A stretch of 64,000 nucleotides of DNA from Gordonia heveisoli (GTDB lineage Bacteria; Actinomycetota; Actinomycetes; Mycobacteriales; Mycobacteriaceae), in assembly GCF_030315745.1 (NCBI RefSeq), contig NZ_JASXSH010000019.1, forward strand, positions 28,046 to 92,045. Reading direction: 5' to 3'. A program made the position numbers and the translations under genes. Of this stretch, positions 1 through 9,186 are shown piece by piece. The stretch's first letter is position 1; each line of letters begins with the position of its first letter. The notes beneath the pieces were generated by a model that was given only the letters and a program-made list of their open reading frames with translations, was not told where the DNA came from and searched no databases.

Positions 1-1
1 G

Positions 2-1021
2 ATGACGACCTTGTCGTGGAAGACCATCCTGAAATCGGCCTCCTTCGTGATCATCGGCATCATCGCCGCGGTGCTGGTCAGTAACACGCTGCGCGTTCCG
101 GTTTCGGGACCGACCGACACCTACACGATCATGTTCACCGACGCCGAGGGCCTCGTGGAGGGCAACCCGGTCACCATGTCCGGCGTCCGAATCGGGCGCG
201 TCGACGGCATCCGCTTCGAACCACAGGCCAACGGCACCACGCTGGCAGCGGTGAAGGTGAAGATCCAGCGGGAGCACGAACTGCCGAAGAACGTCGCGGC
301 GAGTGTCCGTTACGGCGACATGCTCGGCGCCCGATACATCGCGATCGAACCGGGCCGACCCGACACCCCGGCCCGCGAGGGCAGCCGTATCCCGGCCACC
401 GCCACCTCGCCGCCGGTCAATCTGACCGCATTGATGAACGGCTTCGAACCGCTGTTCTCGGCTCTGGACCCCAAGCAGGTCAACACCCTGGCGATGGGAT
501 TCACCCAAACCTTCGAGGGCCGTGAGGGATCGGTGCAGACGCTGCTCAAGCAGATCGCCTCGATGGGGTCGAATCTGTCGGCGAATGCCGCGGTGTTCAC
601 CCGGCTGGTCACCAATCTCAACACGCTGATGTCCACGATGGACTCCAACAGCCCGAAGATGACCGAACTGTTCCAGGGTCTGAGTTCGTTGACCTCGGCG
701 ATCGTCGGTGACAACGGCCAGCTCACCGCCCTGCTCAACAGTGGCGACCGCGCGGTCGCCTCGCTCGCGTCGATGATGACCGCCGCCGGCGACAACTTCC
801 GTCAGAGTCTCACCGGTCTGCGCAACGTCACCGGCACGTGGGTGCCGCACACCCCGCAGTTCAACGAATTCCTGCGGCAGTTCCCAATTCTCGCCTCGAA
901 GATCAACCAGAGCGGTCGGTATGGCGGCTTCATGATGCTCTACCTGTGCAACTTCACCCTGAAGGCATTCAACTTGGAGGCCAACATCTTCGGGCCCACG
1001 CATTCGCCGGTGTGCATGTGA
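2..1021 (+). CDS. mceB: Mce family protein, MceB position
   Basis: Subunit of an Mce lipid-uptake complex, which works with YrbEAB permeases and an MceG-type ATPase to move lipids across the mycolate envelope. The 339-residue protein has one N-terminal membrane segment (about residues 10-29), an MlaD/MCE domain (about 38-115, with the pattern GLVEGNPVTMSGVRIGRVDG) and a long helical C-terminal part. It is assigned to the B position by order: the lipoprotein three genes downstream is the E subunit. The start ATG at base 2 reads ATGA, so it may overlap the stop of an mceA lying outside the window. Membership of the family is certain; the transported lipid cannot be told from sequence. Confidence 0.9.
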   Translation: MTTLSWKTILKSASFVIIGIIAAVLVSNTLRVPVSGPTDTYTIMFTDAEGLVEGNPVTMSGVRIGRVDGIRFEPQANGTTLAAVKVKIQREHELPKNVAASVRYGDMLGARYIAIEPGRPDTPAREGSRIPATATSPPVNLTALMNGFEPLFSALDPKQVNTLAMGFTQTFEGREGSVQTLLKQIASMGSNLSANAAVFTRLVTNLNTLMSTMDSNSPKMTELFQGLSSLTSAIVGDNGQLTALLNSGDRAVASLASMMTAAGDNFRQSLTGLRNVTGTWVPHTPQFNEFLRQFPILASKINQSGRYGGFMMLYLCNFTLKAFNLEANIFGPTHSPVCM

Positions 1022-1084
1022 GCGACATGAACAGCCATCCCGACCCATCCACTACCAGCCCAACGAGAAGGTAGGACCCGAGCC

Positions 1085-2128
1085 GTGTTTCTGGTCAGAC
1101 TCATCGACGTCTTCGTCGGCATCTTGGAGTTCATCTTCAAGTCCGACAAGCGCGCCCAGGGTTCGTCACCGGCCGTCCTCGGAACCGCCGGCATCATCAC
1201 CCTGCTGGTGCTGATGCTCATCGCCATCGGTGTGCCACAGCTGAAGTACCTCAACGACACCTCGCCGTACTCCGCCGAACTCAAGAACGCGTCCGGTCTC
1301 ACCACCTCGGATCCGGTCCTCGTCGCGGGTGTGCCCGCCGGACGAATCGAGTCCATCGATCTCGCCGGTGACCGGGTCAAGGTCGGCTTCCGCCTCGACG
1401 ACAACCAGCCGCTGGGCAACCAGACACGCGCCGGCGTCCGTCTGCGCACGGTGCTGGGCAAGCGTTACCTGGAGATCATTCCCGGTGGGCAGGGCAGTGT
1501 CGGCGAGAACAACACGATTCCGCTCGACCGCACGTCGGTGCCCTACAACCTCGACGACATCTCCGCCGCCGCGGTGACCAGCTCACGCGAGATCGACCCG
1601 ACCGCGGTCAAGAACATGATGGCGATGATGAACTCGATCATGCCCGAGTCGGCGACCCTGGCCGACTCGATGGCCGGTGCCACCGGCGCGATGGCCGCGA
1701 TCACCGGCACTGGAACCCAGCTCGACCAGTTGCTCGCCATCTCCAAGAAGCTCGCCGGAATCACCGCGCAGCAGAGTGATTCGGTGGCCGGTGCACTCTC
1801 CTCGACGCAGGCCATCGTGCAGACCCTCGCCGTTCGGCGGGTCGTTTTCACCCGCCTCGTCGACAATCTGCGGCTCGTCCTGGACCAGATGGCGACCACC
1901 TTCCCGAAGGTGCCGATGGGCCCGCTGGTCGACAACATCAAATCGGTGACCGGCACGCTGCGGACCAACGCCTCGACCATCGACGCCATCCTCACGCAGC
2001 TACCGCCGGCGATGCGCACGATCGTCGACGCGACCGGCAACGGCAACTGGACCGACGTGGTCTCGCCGAGCGCGGTCCTGCCTGACAACCTGCTATGCCT
2101 GCTCGGCGTAATGGAGGGGTGCCGCTGA
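1085..2128 (+). CDS. mceC: Mce family protein, MceC position
   Basis: Third subunit of the Mce complex, 347 residues. A hydrophobic segment lies at about residues 30-50, followed by the MCE domain (about 60-138, containing GLTTSDPVLVAGVPAGRIES) and a helical tail rich in Ala, Thr and Met that ends with two cysteines near the C terminus. The start is GTG at 1085, preceded by a purine-rich AGAAGGTAGGA. The stop overlaps the next start as TGATG, which indicates translational coupling. It is shorter than many MceC proteins of M. tuberculosis, which often carry a Pro-rich tail absent here. Confidence 0.9.
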   Translation: MFLVRLIDVFVGILEFIFKSDKRAQGSSPAVLGTAGIITLLVLMLIAIGVPQLKYLNDTSPYSAELKNASGLTTSDPVLVAGVPAGRIESIDLAGDRVKVGFRLDDNQPLGNQTRAGVRLRTVLGKRYLEIIPGGQGSVGENNTIPLDRTSVPYNLDDISAAAVTSSREIDPTAVKNMMAMMNSIMPESATLADSMAGATGAMAAITGTGTQLDQLLAISKKLAGITAQQSDSVAGALSSTQAIVQTLAVRRVVFTRLVDNLRLVLDQMATTFPKVPMGPLVDNIKSVTGTLRTNASTIDAILTQLPPAMRTIVDATGNGNWTDVVSPSAVLPDNLLCLLGVMEGCR

Positions 2129-3315
2129 TGGCTTTCCGTCAAGTTCGTGAGGTCCGTCAGCGTAAGCGCTACGGCGGCAAGATATTCGTGGCCCTGCTAC
2201 TGGTCGGTGCAATCGTCGCCGGGTGCTGGTACGTCTTCGGCCGTGACCCCCACACCCGCACGGTCAATGCCGAATTCGCCTTCACCAACGGCCTTTACGA
2301 AGGTTCCAAGGTGACGGTTCTCGGTGTCGCGGTGGGGCGTATCGAGGAGATCGTCCCCGCAGGCGACCGTGTCAAGGTGCGCATGAGTGTGCCCGACGAC
2401 GTCGCGCTGCCTGCCGACGTCCAGGCCTACGTACTCAATCCGTCGGTGATCAGCGATCGTCACCTCGAACTCGGACCGGCCTACACAGAGGGCCCCGAAT
2501 TCGCCGATGGCGGCACTATTCCGATCAGCCGCACCCACTCCCCCATCAGCTTCGACCAACTGCTCGACAGCATCGGCACGCTGACCAAGATCATGGGACC
2601 GGCCGCCGGACCCACCGACGGTCAGGGCCGCCAGGACCCCAACAGCATGGGCGCACTGCTGGCCGCCACCGCCCGCTCCTGGGACGGCCGCGGAACCGAA
2701 TTCGGCACCACGATGTCCGGCCTGGCCTCCGCATCAGGCATCTTCGGCGCCCGCGTCGATGACATGCAGGATCTGATCGACAGCCTCAACACGATGATGC
2801 AGACCTTCCACGCCAAGCAGGTGTCGCTGGATGGACTGGTCAACGCGATGAGTCAGCTGTCCACCCAGTGGGCGGCGGCCAACCAGGACATCACAGCTCC
2901 GATCAAGGATCTGCGGGTCGTCTTCGACCAGATCAACGGGTTTGTGATGCAGCACGGCAACGATGTCGGTGTGGTCGCCGAGAATCTGCGCGAGCTCGGC
3001 GCCACGCTGACCAAGAACAAGGCCGGTCTGGCCGAGTTCATGGATCTCGCGCCGTTGATGATGCAGAACCTGTCGAGCACCATCGGTCCTGATCGCCGCG
3101 GCCGGATCCGGCTGAACATCTCGACCACGCTCACCCAGTTCAAGAAGCTCAAGCCGCTCTGCGACCAGTTCCCGATGCCGATCTGCATCGGTGCGGGTCT
3201 GACCAATCCGATCGCCTTCCCGATCAGCAGCTCCGATCCGCTCGGCATCGTCTCGGCCATCACCGGCGGCGCCCTGCCGCCGAAGGCGCCGGCCGCACCG
3301 CGAGGGGGGAACTGA
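2128..3315 (+). CDS. mceD: Mce family protein, MceD position
   Basis: Fourth Mce subunit, 395 residues from the ATG at 2128. That start shares TGATG with the mceC stop and has a GGAGGGG ribosome binding site at 2113-2119, so I prefer it to an in-frame ATG 33 bases upstream inside mceC. The basic N terminus precedes a membrane segment at about 18-36. The MCE domain follows (about 43-120, with GLYEGSKVTVLGVAVGRIEE), then a long alpha-helical region expected to form part of the lipid tunnel. It is coupled to mceE by another TGATG overlap. Confidence 0.9.
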   Translation: MAFRQVREVRQRKRYGGKIFVALLLVGAIVAGCWYVFGRDPHTRTVNAEFAFTNGLYEGSKVTVLGVAVGRIEEIVPAGDRVKVRMSVPDDVALPADVQAYVLNPSVISDRHLELGPAYTEGPEFADGGTIPISRTHSPISFDQLLDSIGTLTKIMGPAAGPTDGQGRQDPNSMGALLAATARSWDGRGTEFGTTMSGLASASGIFGARVDDMQDLIDSLNTMMQTFHAKQVSLDGLVNAMSQLSTQWAAANQDITAPIKDLRVVFDQINGFVMQHGNDVGVVAENLRELGATLTKNKAGLAEFMDLAPLMMQNLSSTIGPDRRGRIRLNISTTLTQFKKLKPLCDQFPMPICIGAGLTNPIAFPISSSDPLGIVSAITGGALPPKAPAAPRGGN

Positions 3316-4445
3316 TGTCTCGCCGATCCATTCGCGTCTACACCGCGGTCGTGACCGCGGCCGCGACGATGAGTCTGTCCGCCTGCTCCTACGGGTTGCA
3401 GGACCTTCCGCTCGGCGCCGGCGGTGGCGACGCCTTCTCGGTGACCGCCGAGCTGACGACCGCCGACGGTGTGGTCAACGGCGCCGACGTCCGCAACGGG
3501 CAGCGGGTCGTCGGCCGGGTCACCGACATCACGCTCAGCGGCCAGCACGCCGAGATCACCATGTCCTTGGAGCAGGACACGACGCTGCCGGCAAACACCA
3601 CCGCAACGGTGGAACTGCCCTCGGCGCTGGGCACCCCGTTCATCCGGCTCACCGCGCCGGAGAAGCCGCAGGGCACGCTGACCGACGGCTCGCATCTGGA
3701 GCTCACGCAGACCTCGGTCGGGCCGCAGATCGAGGCGACGCTGGCCGCGCTCGGCGAGATCGTCGGCGGTAGCGGGGTCTCTCAGCTGCAGTCGGTGATG
3801 TCGAGCCTGAACTCCGCATTCGCGGGGCGTTCGGACAAGGTCGGTCATCTCATCGACACGATGAACCGCCTGCTCGCGCGGTCGTCGAAGTACACCGAGG
3901 ACTTCAACCAGGCGATTTCGGCGGCCGCCGATGTCAGCACCATTCTCGTCGGTCAGCAGAACGCGGTCGACGAGTTCCTCAAGACCGTGCCCGATGCGGT
4001 GAATGCGCTTGCCGCCCAGCGCAACCAGATCGCCTCGCTGATGCGTCAGACGACCACGCTGGCAGTCAATCTGGATGCGGTCACCAAGGGTAGGCAGGCA
4101 ACCCTCAACAGCATGGTCGGCGATGCCAACGTGTTGGTGAAGTCGTTGGCCGCCTTCAACGGCACCGTCGGCGCCACGCTGACGAACATGAATTCGTTCA
4201 TGCGCAACTTCAACCGGTCGATCCGCGGTGACTACCTGGTCTTCGACGGTGCGCTCGACATTCCGGGTGGCATCGACAAGATCCTCACCGGCGGTCTGCT
4301 GCTGGCGGGTCAGCCATTGCCCAACGGCCAGGATCTGCGGGATGTGCTCAGCGGCGGTCTCGCCCGCGATCTGCATCCCGAACGTAAGCCGACCAAGAAG
4401 CGCGCACCCAAGTCGACCGCCGCACGTCCGGGAGCACCACGATGA
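3315..4445 (+). CDS. mceE: Mce family lipoprotein, MceE position
   Basis: Lipoprotein subunit of the Mce complex, 376 residues. The signal peptide ends in the lipobox LSAC, with Cys24 the predicted lipidated residue, which is the hallmark of the E subunit. The MCE domain lies at about residues 40-120 (GVVNGADVRNGQRVVGRVTD), and the C terminus is basic (PTKKRAPKS). The gene begins in a TGATG overlap with mceD and ends in an ATGA overlap with mceF, so the cluster is clearly one polycistronic unit. Confidence 0.92.
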   Translation: MSRRSIRVYTAVVTAAATMSLSACSYGLQDLPLGAGGGDAFSVTAELTTADGVVNGADVRNGQRVVGRVTDITLSGQHAEITMSLEQDTTLPANTTATVELPSALGTPFIRLTAPEKPQGTLTDGSHLELTQTSVGPQIEATLAALGEIVGGSGVSQLQSVMSSLNSAFAGRSDKVGHLIDTMNRLLARSSKYTEDFNQAISAAADVSTILVGQQNAVDEFLKTVPDAVNALAAQRNQIASLMRQTTTLAVNLDAVTKGRQATLNSMVGDANVLVKSLAAFNGTVGATLTNMNSFMRNFNRSIRGDYLVFDGALDIPGGIDKILTGGLLLAGQPLPNGQDLRDVLSGGLARDLHPERKPTKKRAPKSTAARPGAPR

Positions 4446-5716
4446 GCTACGGCAGCACCGTCCAGAACTCCGGCAAGGGTCGTCGGCGTTTGCCCACACC
4501 ACGCACCGGCACACTGCAATTCATCATCTTCCTGGTGCTCGCGGCGGTCGTGATCCCGTACGGAATCAACTTCATCGCGGGCCCGGAGGGTTTCGGCGAC
4601 AAAATCGTCCTGCACGCTCAGATGGAAGATGCCTTCGGCCTGACCGAGGGCACCGGCGTCACCCTGCGCGGCGTCGACGTCGGTACCGTCCGTTCGGTGT
4701 CGCTGTCCGACAATGGCGACGGCGCCGACGTCGAGCTCGTGGTGCGTGGCGACACCCAGATCCCCAAGCAGTCCTTCATGCAGGTCACCATGGCCTCGAT
4801 GGCGGGCATTCAGAGTGTCGACATCATTCCCGCCAACAACAATCCGCCGTATCTGTCCTCCGGTGACACCATCAACGCTCCGGCCAATCTGCAGCCCAAG
4901 CAGATGGATGCGATCATCGGCGACGCGGCCGCGGTGTTGCGGAGCATCGGCAGCGGGCACCTGACGACCTTCGGCAACGAGTTCTTCGACGCGTTCAGCC
5001 ACGACGATCAGGCCCTGACCAAGCTGGTCAGCAACGGCACCGCACTGGCCGGCTTGGTCAACCGCAACGCACCTATCCTGCGTGGCCTGTTCGACGACTG
5101 GCTCAAGGTGCTGGACGCGATGAGCGACAACACCGCCGCTTTCGAATCGGGTATGCGGACGACGGCCTCCTTCACCGATCAGCTCGACGCCAATCAGCCG
5201 GTGTTCGTCTACATGCTCGACAAGGGCCCGGCCGCGATGAAGCGCACCAAGGATCTGTTCGACAAGTACCGCGGCACCTTCGGTGGTGTGCTGGCCAATC
5301 TGGTGACCGTGGAACCGATCATCAGTGACCGACAGCAGTCGCTGATCACCGGTCTCGAGACCATTCCGCGTGGGCTGCAGGACCTTCGTTCGATCGTCAA
5401 GAACGGTCGCGCCGACTTCGCGCTGATCGGCACGCAGGGACCTGTGTGCATGTTCTACGACGTGCCGCGCAACGAGATCGGCAATCTGACCCCGACCGCC
5501 CCGAATCTGAACCGCTACTGCCCGCCGGGCAATGGTCACGGTCAGCGCGGCGCGGTCAACGCCCCTCGCCCGAATGATCTGGGTATGGGCAACATGACCA
5601 CTCCCGGCGGGGTTTCCGGCCCGCCGGCAGTCTCCGACCCCGTTCTCATCCCGAATGGCGTCGAGTTGCTGCAGTGGTGGCAAGAACTTCTGGAAAGGGC
5701 ACGAAATGGCAACTGA
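4442..5716 (+). CDS. mceF: Mce family protein, MceF position
   Basis: Last Mce subunit, 424 residues. A basic N terminus is followed by one membrane segment (about 24-44), the MCE domain (about 55-135, with FGLTEGTGVTLRGVDVGTVR) and a long helical region. The C-terminal 70 residues are rich in Gly, Pro and Asn, as is common in F subunits. The start is the ATG of an ATGA overlap with mceE. Its last 11 bases overlap the start of the Mce-associated gene. Confidence 0.92.
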   Translation: MSYGSTVQNSGKGRRRLPTPRTGTLQFIIFLVLAAVVIPYGINFIAGPEGFGDKIVLHAQMEDAFGLTEGTGVTLRGVDVGTVRSVSLSDNGDGADVELVVRGDTQIPKQSFMQVTMASMAGIQSVDIIPANNNPPYLSSGDTINAPANLQPKQMDAIIGDAAAVLRSIGSGHLTTFGNEFFDAFSHDDQALTKLVSNGTALAGLVNRNAPILRGLFDDWLKVLDAMSDNTAAFESGMRTTASFTDQLDANQPVFVYMLDKGPAAMKRTKDLFDKYRGTFGGVLANLVTVEPIISDRQQSLITGLETIPRGLQDLRSIVKNGRADFALIGTQGPVCMFYDVPRNEIGNLTPTAPNLNRYCPPGNGHGQRGAVNAPRPNDLGMGNMTTPGGVSGPPAVSDPVLIPNGVELLQWWQELLERARNGN

Positions 5717-6494
5717 TATCACCTCGCACGAAGATCCGCGCACCGACGACTCGGTGGATACCGAGGCCGCCGACGGCACCGGGGCAGCCGACGAGACCAC
5801 CGAGGCCCCCGAGGCCCCCGTCGCAGCACCCCGGGGCAAGAAGAAGGTTGCCGCCCGTTCCGCCCCGATGGCCCGCAGGCGACCGGCGAAGGCGTCCACC
5901 GGATCGGCGTCCACCGACGACACCGACATCTCCGACGGCGACGACACGGTCGTGTCCACGGTTGCGATGTCCGCTGCCACCCAGGCACGTCCGGAACGCA
6001 ACCGTGGTCTGGTGTTCGTCGCGGCTGCGGCCGCGGTCGTGATGCTCGCGCTCGCCGGCGCGACCGCATTCTTCGGCTATCACTACTTCACCGACGACGA
6101 TGCGGCCGCGGAGACTCCGGTGGTCGCCGACGGCGCTGCGGTCAACACCGCGAAGGACTACGCGATCAAGCTGTCCAGCTTCGACTATCGCGACCTGAAC
6201 AAGAATCGCGACTCGATCGTCTCCATGTCGACGCCCGCCTTCGCCGGCCGGTATGCCGAGATGATCAACGCGCTGAACCCGATCGTCACCGACGGTCGCG
6301 GTGAGGCCACCGCGAAGGTGTCGCATGCGGCGCTGGAGAACGTCGACGGCAACACCGCGGCGGTGCTGCTGTTCGTCGACCAGAGCGCGCGCAACATCGT
6401 CACCCCGGACGGAAAGTCCCAGCCCTACCGAATGCTGGTGACACTCAAGCACACCGACGGCCGCTGGCTCGTCGACAACGTCGAGACAAAGTGA
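5706..6494 (+). CDS. Mce-associated membrane protein (Mam type)
   Basis: Accessory protein of the Mce system, 262 residues. The first 100 residues are predicted disordered and rich in Ala, Asp and Thr, with a basic patch near 44-62. A single membrane segment lies at about 101-125, followed by a C-terminal domain of about 130 residues typical of Mam proteins with an NTF2-like fold. The start ATG at 5706 has a GGAAAGGG ribosome binding site at 5691-5698 and overlaps the mceF end by 11 bases. Proteins of this type are thought to stabilise the Mce complex; a specific role here is inferred from position. Confidence 0.85.
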   Translation: MATDITSHEDPRTDDSVDTEAADGTGAADETTEAPEAPVAAPRGKKKVAARSAPMARRRPAKASTGSASTDDTDISDGDDTVVSTVAMSAATQARPERNRGLVFVAAAAAVVMLALAGATAFFGYHYFTDDDAAAETPVVADGAAVNTAKDYAIKLSSFDYRDLNKNRDSIVSMSTPAFAGRYAEMINALNPIVTDGRGEATAKVSHAALENVDGNTAAVLLFVDQSARNIVTPDGKSQPYRMLVTLKHTDGRWLVDNVETK

Positions 6495-6517
6495 CAGTCA
6501 ACGTCGAGACGAAGTGA
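6476..6517 (+). repeat. Direct repeat of the Mce-associated gene 3' end
   Basis: The 19 bases at 6476-6494, including the stop codon, are repeated with one mismatch at 6499-6517. The second copy is outside the reading frame. This looks like a short local duplication across the stop codon. Confidence 0.8.
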
Positions 6518-6558
6518 CCACCTGAGTACTTCAACCCTCACCGCTGGAAGGAAATCCA

Positions 6559-7473
6559 ATGGCCGCCAGTTACCTCCCCGTCATCGAGGAGACCGTCCCG
6601 GAACTGACCACGGCGCAGACGCGGATCGAGATCACCACCCGCAAACGCCGTCGGACGAGCAAGAGTAAACCTGCCCGCATCCAGGAGGCGATCGACTTCT
6701 GGTCCTTCGCGGGTGGGGCCGCGAATGTGGTCATGCAGCTCGGTTGGCCGGAGGTCGCCTACGGCGTGATGGAGTCGAAGGTCGAGTCGGGGGCGTTGAC
6801 CAAACACCCGTGGAAGCGTGCGCGCACCACCGGCCAGTATCTCGCCGTCGCCATCCTCGGCAGCGAGGAGGAGAAGAAGGCGTTCCGGGAGGCGGTCAAC
6901 ACCGCCCACCGTCATGTCCGTTCCGACGAGAACAGCCCGGTGAAGTACAACGCCTTCAACCGCGAGCTGCAGATGTGGGTCGCGGCCTGCCTGTTCATCG
7001 GGATCGAGGACTCTCATCAGCTGCTGCATGGCGTGATGGAAGAGGATGAGGCCGAGGAGTTTTACCAGTCGTCGAAGACTCTGGGCACGACGTTGCAGGT
7101 TCCGCATGACATGTGGCCGGCCACCCGCAAGGACTTCGACCACTATTGGAATGTGGCATGCCAGCGCGTCGTCATCGACGACACGACCTGCGACTTCCTC
7201 AACGATCTGGTCGATCTGAAGATGATCAACCCGCTGATCCGGTTGCCGTTCGTGAATCTGCTGCGGTTCCTGACGATCGGCTTCCTGCCTCCGCAGTACC
7301 GTGACCAGCTCGGTCTGGAATGGACCGAGGACGATCGGCGGCGTTTCCAGCATCTGTTCTCCTTCGTCGGCTTCGTCAACAAGTTCCTGCCGAAGTCGAT
7401 TCGCTTCGGTGGTAGCCGAATGCTGATGCGCGACTTGCGTTATCGCATGAAGCACGACAAGGCCGTGATCTGA
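6559..7473 (+). CDS. DUF2236 / MpaB-family oxygenase, first copy
   Basis: Protein of 304 residues of the DUF2236 family, which includes the fungal heme enzyme MpaB and the rubber oxygenase Lcp. The motif VN-x2-H-x2-VR at residues 113-121, with His117, is shared with the next gene and is the expected heme-binding region. There is no signal peptide. The ribosome binding site GGAAGGA precedes the ATG. The gene lies 64 bases behind the Mce-associated gene on the same strand, so it may oxidise a lipid or isoprenoid taken up by the Mce system; that link is inference from position only. The substrate is unknown. Confidence 0.82.
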   Translation: MAASYLPVIEETVPELTTAQTRIEITTRKRRRTSKSKPARIQEAIDFWSFAGGAANVVMQLGWPEVAYGVMESKVESGALTKHPWKRARTTGQYLAVAILGSEEEKKAFREAVNTAHRHVRSDENSPVKYNAFNRELQMWVAACLFIGIEDSHQLLHGVMEEDEAEEFYQSSKTLGTTLQVPHDMWPATRKDFDHYWNVACQRVVIDDTTCDFLNDLVDLKMINPLIRLPFVNLLRFLTIGFLPPQYRDQLGLEWTEDDRRRFQHLFSFVGFVNKFLPKSIRFGGSRMLMRDLRYRMKHDKAVI

Positions 7474-7474
7474 T

Positions 7475-8413
7475 TTGTCCGCAAGGTCGCAGCCGACGTT
7501 GGCGCAGGTACTCAACGAGCCCGTCATCTATCTGATGTGGCCCCGTTCGGTCCTGATGCAGCTCGCCCACCCCGACATCGCCGCCACCGAGGTCGTCAGC
7601 GGTGTGTACGGGAATCGTGGGGCTCAGCGCTGGGCTGGCACGATCGAGTATCTGCGGGTCGCGATCGGCGGTCGCGACGAGCATCGTCGTGATCTGATCC
7701 GTGACGTCAACGCCGTTCATGCCGCCGTCCGGGTGCCCGACGATCATCCGGAGGGTGTCCGGCGGCCGGTCTTCGATCCCCGGTTGCAGCGCTGGGTGGT
7801 GGCCACCTGGTTCGTGAGTATCGTCGACACGTACCGACTGTTGGTCGGTCCGCTCGACGACGACACGGTTGAACGGCTCTATCGTGAGTTCCAGCCTGCG
7901 GGCACGCTGCTCCAGATGGGTCCGGCCGACTGGCCGGCTGACGTCGCGGCGCTGCGCGCCTATGTTGCTTATATGGAAGGTGAGTTCCCGGCGCGTCTGC
8001 CTCGGTCGGGACCCGATGATCCCCCGGAGTTCGCGACTCCGGGGGATGTCGCCGCCCAGGTGTTCTCCACCTATTCGCTGCGGCGGCGGTATGTCCGCCG
8101 AATCGGTCGGGTGCGGCTGTTGACCTGGGGTATGGCCGGCGAAGGCCTACGCTCGGTGTATGGCATCGAGTGGACCGCCGCCCACGACCGCCGGTTCGAG
8201 CGCTGTGTCCGCTCGATCCGCCGCCTGCACACCTACTGGCCCGGAACGCTGCGCCGCAGGCACGGCCGACGCGTGACGCGGCGATATCAGCGGTCACCGC
8301 ACGGTCGGGCGTCGGCGGGCCTGCGGGCCTCTCGCTCCCCGGCAAACCACACCGCGCGCTCCTCCCGAACCCCCACGAACGACGACCCCCGCACCGGACG
8401 GAATCACCGATGA
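7475..8413 (+). CDS. DUF2236 / MpaB-family oxygenase, second copy
   Basis: Second DUF2236 protein, 312 residues, clearly divergent from the one before it but with the same VN-x2-H-x2-VR motif (residues 78-86, His82). It starts at a TTG two bases after the previous stop and ends in an ATGA overlap with the GntR gene, so the three genes are very likely cotranscribed and coupled. The C-terminal 60 residues are rich in Arg, Ser and Thr, probably disordered, and may be a poorly conserved extension. Function beyond probable heme-dependent oxygenase is not known. Confidence 0.78.
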   Translation: MSARSQPTLAQVLNEPVIYLMWPRSVLMQLAHPDIAATEVVSGVYGNRGAQRWAGTIEYLRVAIGGRDEHRRDLIRDVNAVHAAVRVPDDHPEGVRRPVFDPRLQRWVVATWFVSIVDTYRLLVGPLDDDTVERLYREFQPAGTLLQMGPADWPADVAALRAYVAYMEGEFPARLPRSGPDDPPEFATPGDVAAQVFSTYSLRRRYVRRIGRVRLLTWGMAGEGLRSVYGIEWTAAHDRRFERCVRSIRRLHTYWPGTLRRRHGRRVTRRYQRSPHGRASAGLRASRSPANHTARSSRTPTNDDPRTGRNHR

Positions 8414-9111
8414 GTACTGGATCTCTACGCCGCACCCAACTCACCGACGAGGTGGCCAACCACCTGCGCAATCGGATCATGACCGGGCAGCTGCGGCCCG
8501 GTGATTTCGTGCGGCTCGACGAGACCGCGTCCACTCTCGGGTGCAGCGTGACTCCCGTCCGCGAGGCACTGGTCACCCTGCGCGGGGAGGGATTGGTGCG
8601 GTCCTCTCCGCACCGCGGTTTCATCGTCGAACCGCTCGATCGTGGCGACATCGTGGACATCTTCTGGATGCAGGCGGAGTTGTCGGCGCGGCTGGCGACG
8701 CACGCCGCCCGCGCGCAAGACCTGGAACGTCATCTCGCCGAGCTCGGTGAGATCGTCGACCGGCTCGAACTGGCGGTCAACGCGCAGCATCCCGACCTGA
8801 TTCTGGCCGGCGAGTTCGCCTTCCACCGCAAGGTTCATCTGATGGCGAACAGCAAGAAGCTCGCATGGTTCCAGTACGCGGCCAGCAAGTACAACCCCTT
8901 CGAGTTGTATTCCGCCGACACCGAGTGGGGCCATGAGGCGGTCGCGAGCCACCGCGTCCTCATCGAGAAGTTGCGGGCCGGCGATGTGGAGGGCATTCGC
9001 AGCGAGGTCGGCGCCCGTTTCGCCGATGCCCGTGACCGGCTGATCGCCAGCCTGGAATCGATCGGTTTCTGGGACGAGGCCGTGGATACCCGCAAGGCCA
9101 ACTCGGCGTAG
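8410..9111 (+). CDS. GntR family regulator, FCD (FadR-type) subfamily
   Basis: DNA-binding regulator of 233 residues. A winged helix occupies residues 1-75 (RPGDFVRLDE and SVTPVREALV are typical of GntR). An all-helical FCD ligand domain fills the rest, with the His-rich positions (FHRKVH, GHEAVASH) that usually bind a metal. The start is the ATG of an ATGA overlap with the second DUF2236 gene. FCD regulators control several mce operons in mycobacteria, so local control of the upstream mce unit by a lipid or acid ligand is likely but unproven. Confidence 0.88.
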   Translation: MSTGSLRRTQLTDEVANHLRNRIMTGQLRPGDFVRLDETASTLGCSVTPVREALVTLRGEGLVRSSPHRGFIVEPLDRGDIVDIFWMQAELSARLATHAARAQDLERHLAELGEIVDRLELAVNAQHPDLILAGEFAFHRKVHLMANSKKLAWFQYAASKYNPFELYSADTEWGHEAVASHRVLIEKLRAGDVEGIRSEVGARFADARDRLIASLESIGFWDEAVDTRKANSA

Positions 9112-9186
9112 GTCCTCGGCACACCTCGGCCGACCCCGACCGCGTAGGCAAGCCAGACCGGCGTCGGGCAGGTAGCGTGGCGAAGT

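Noticed and set aside
2853..4514. Long open frame antisense to mceD and mceE
   Set aside because: G+C-rich coding DNA leaves long open frames on the other strand. The translation has no family motif, and the mce genes on the plus strand are unmistakable.
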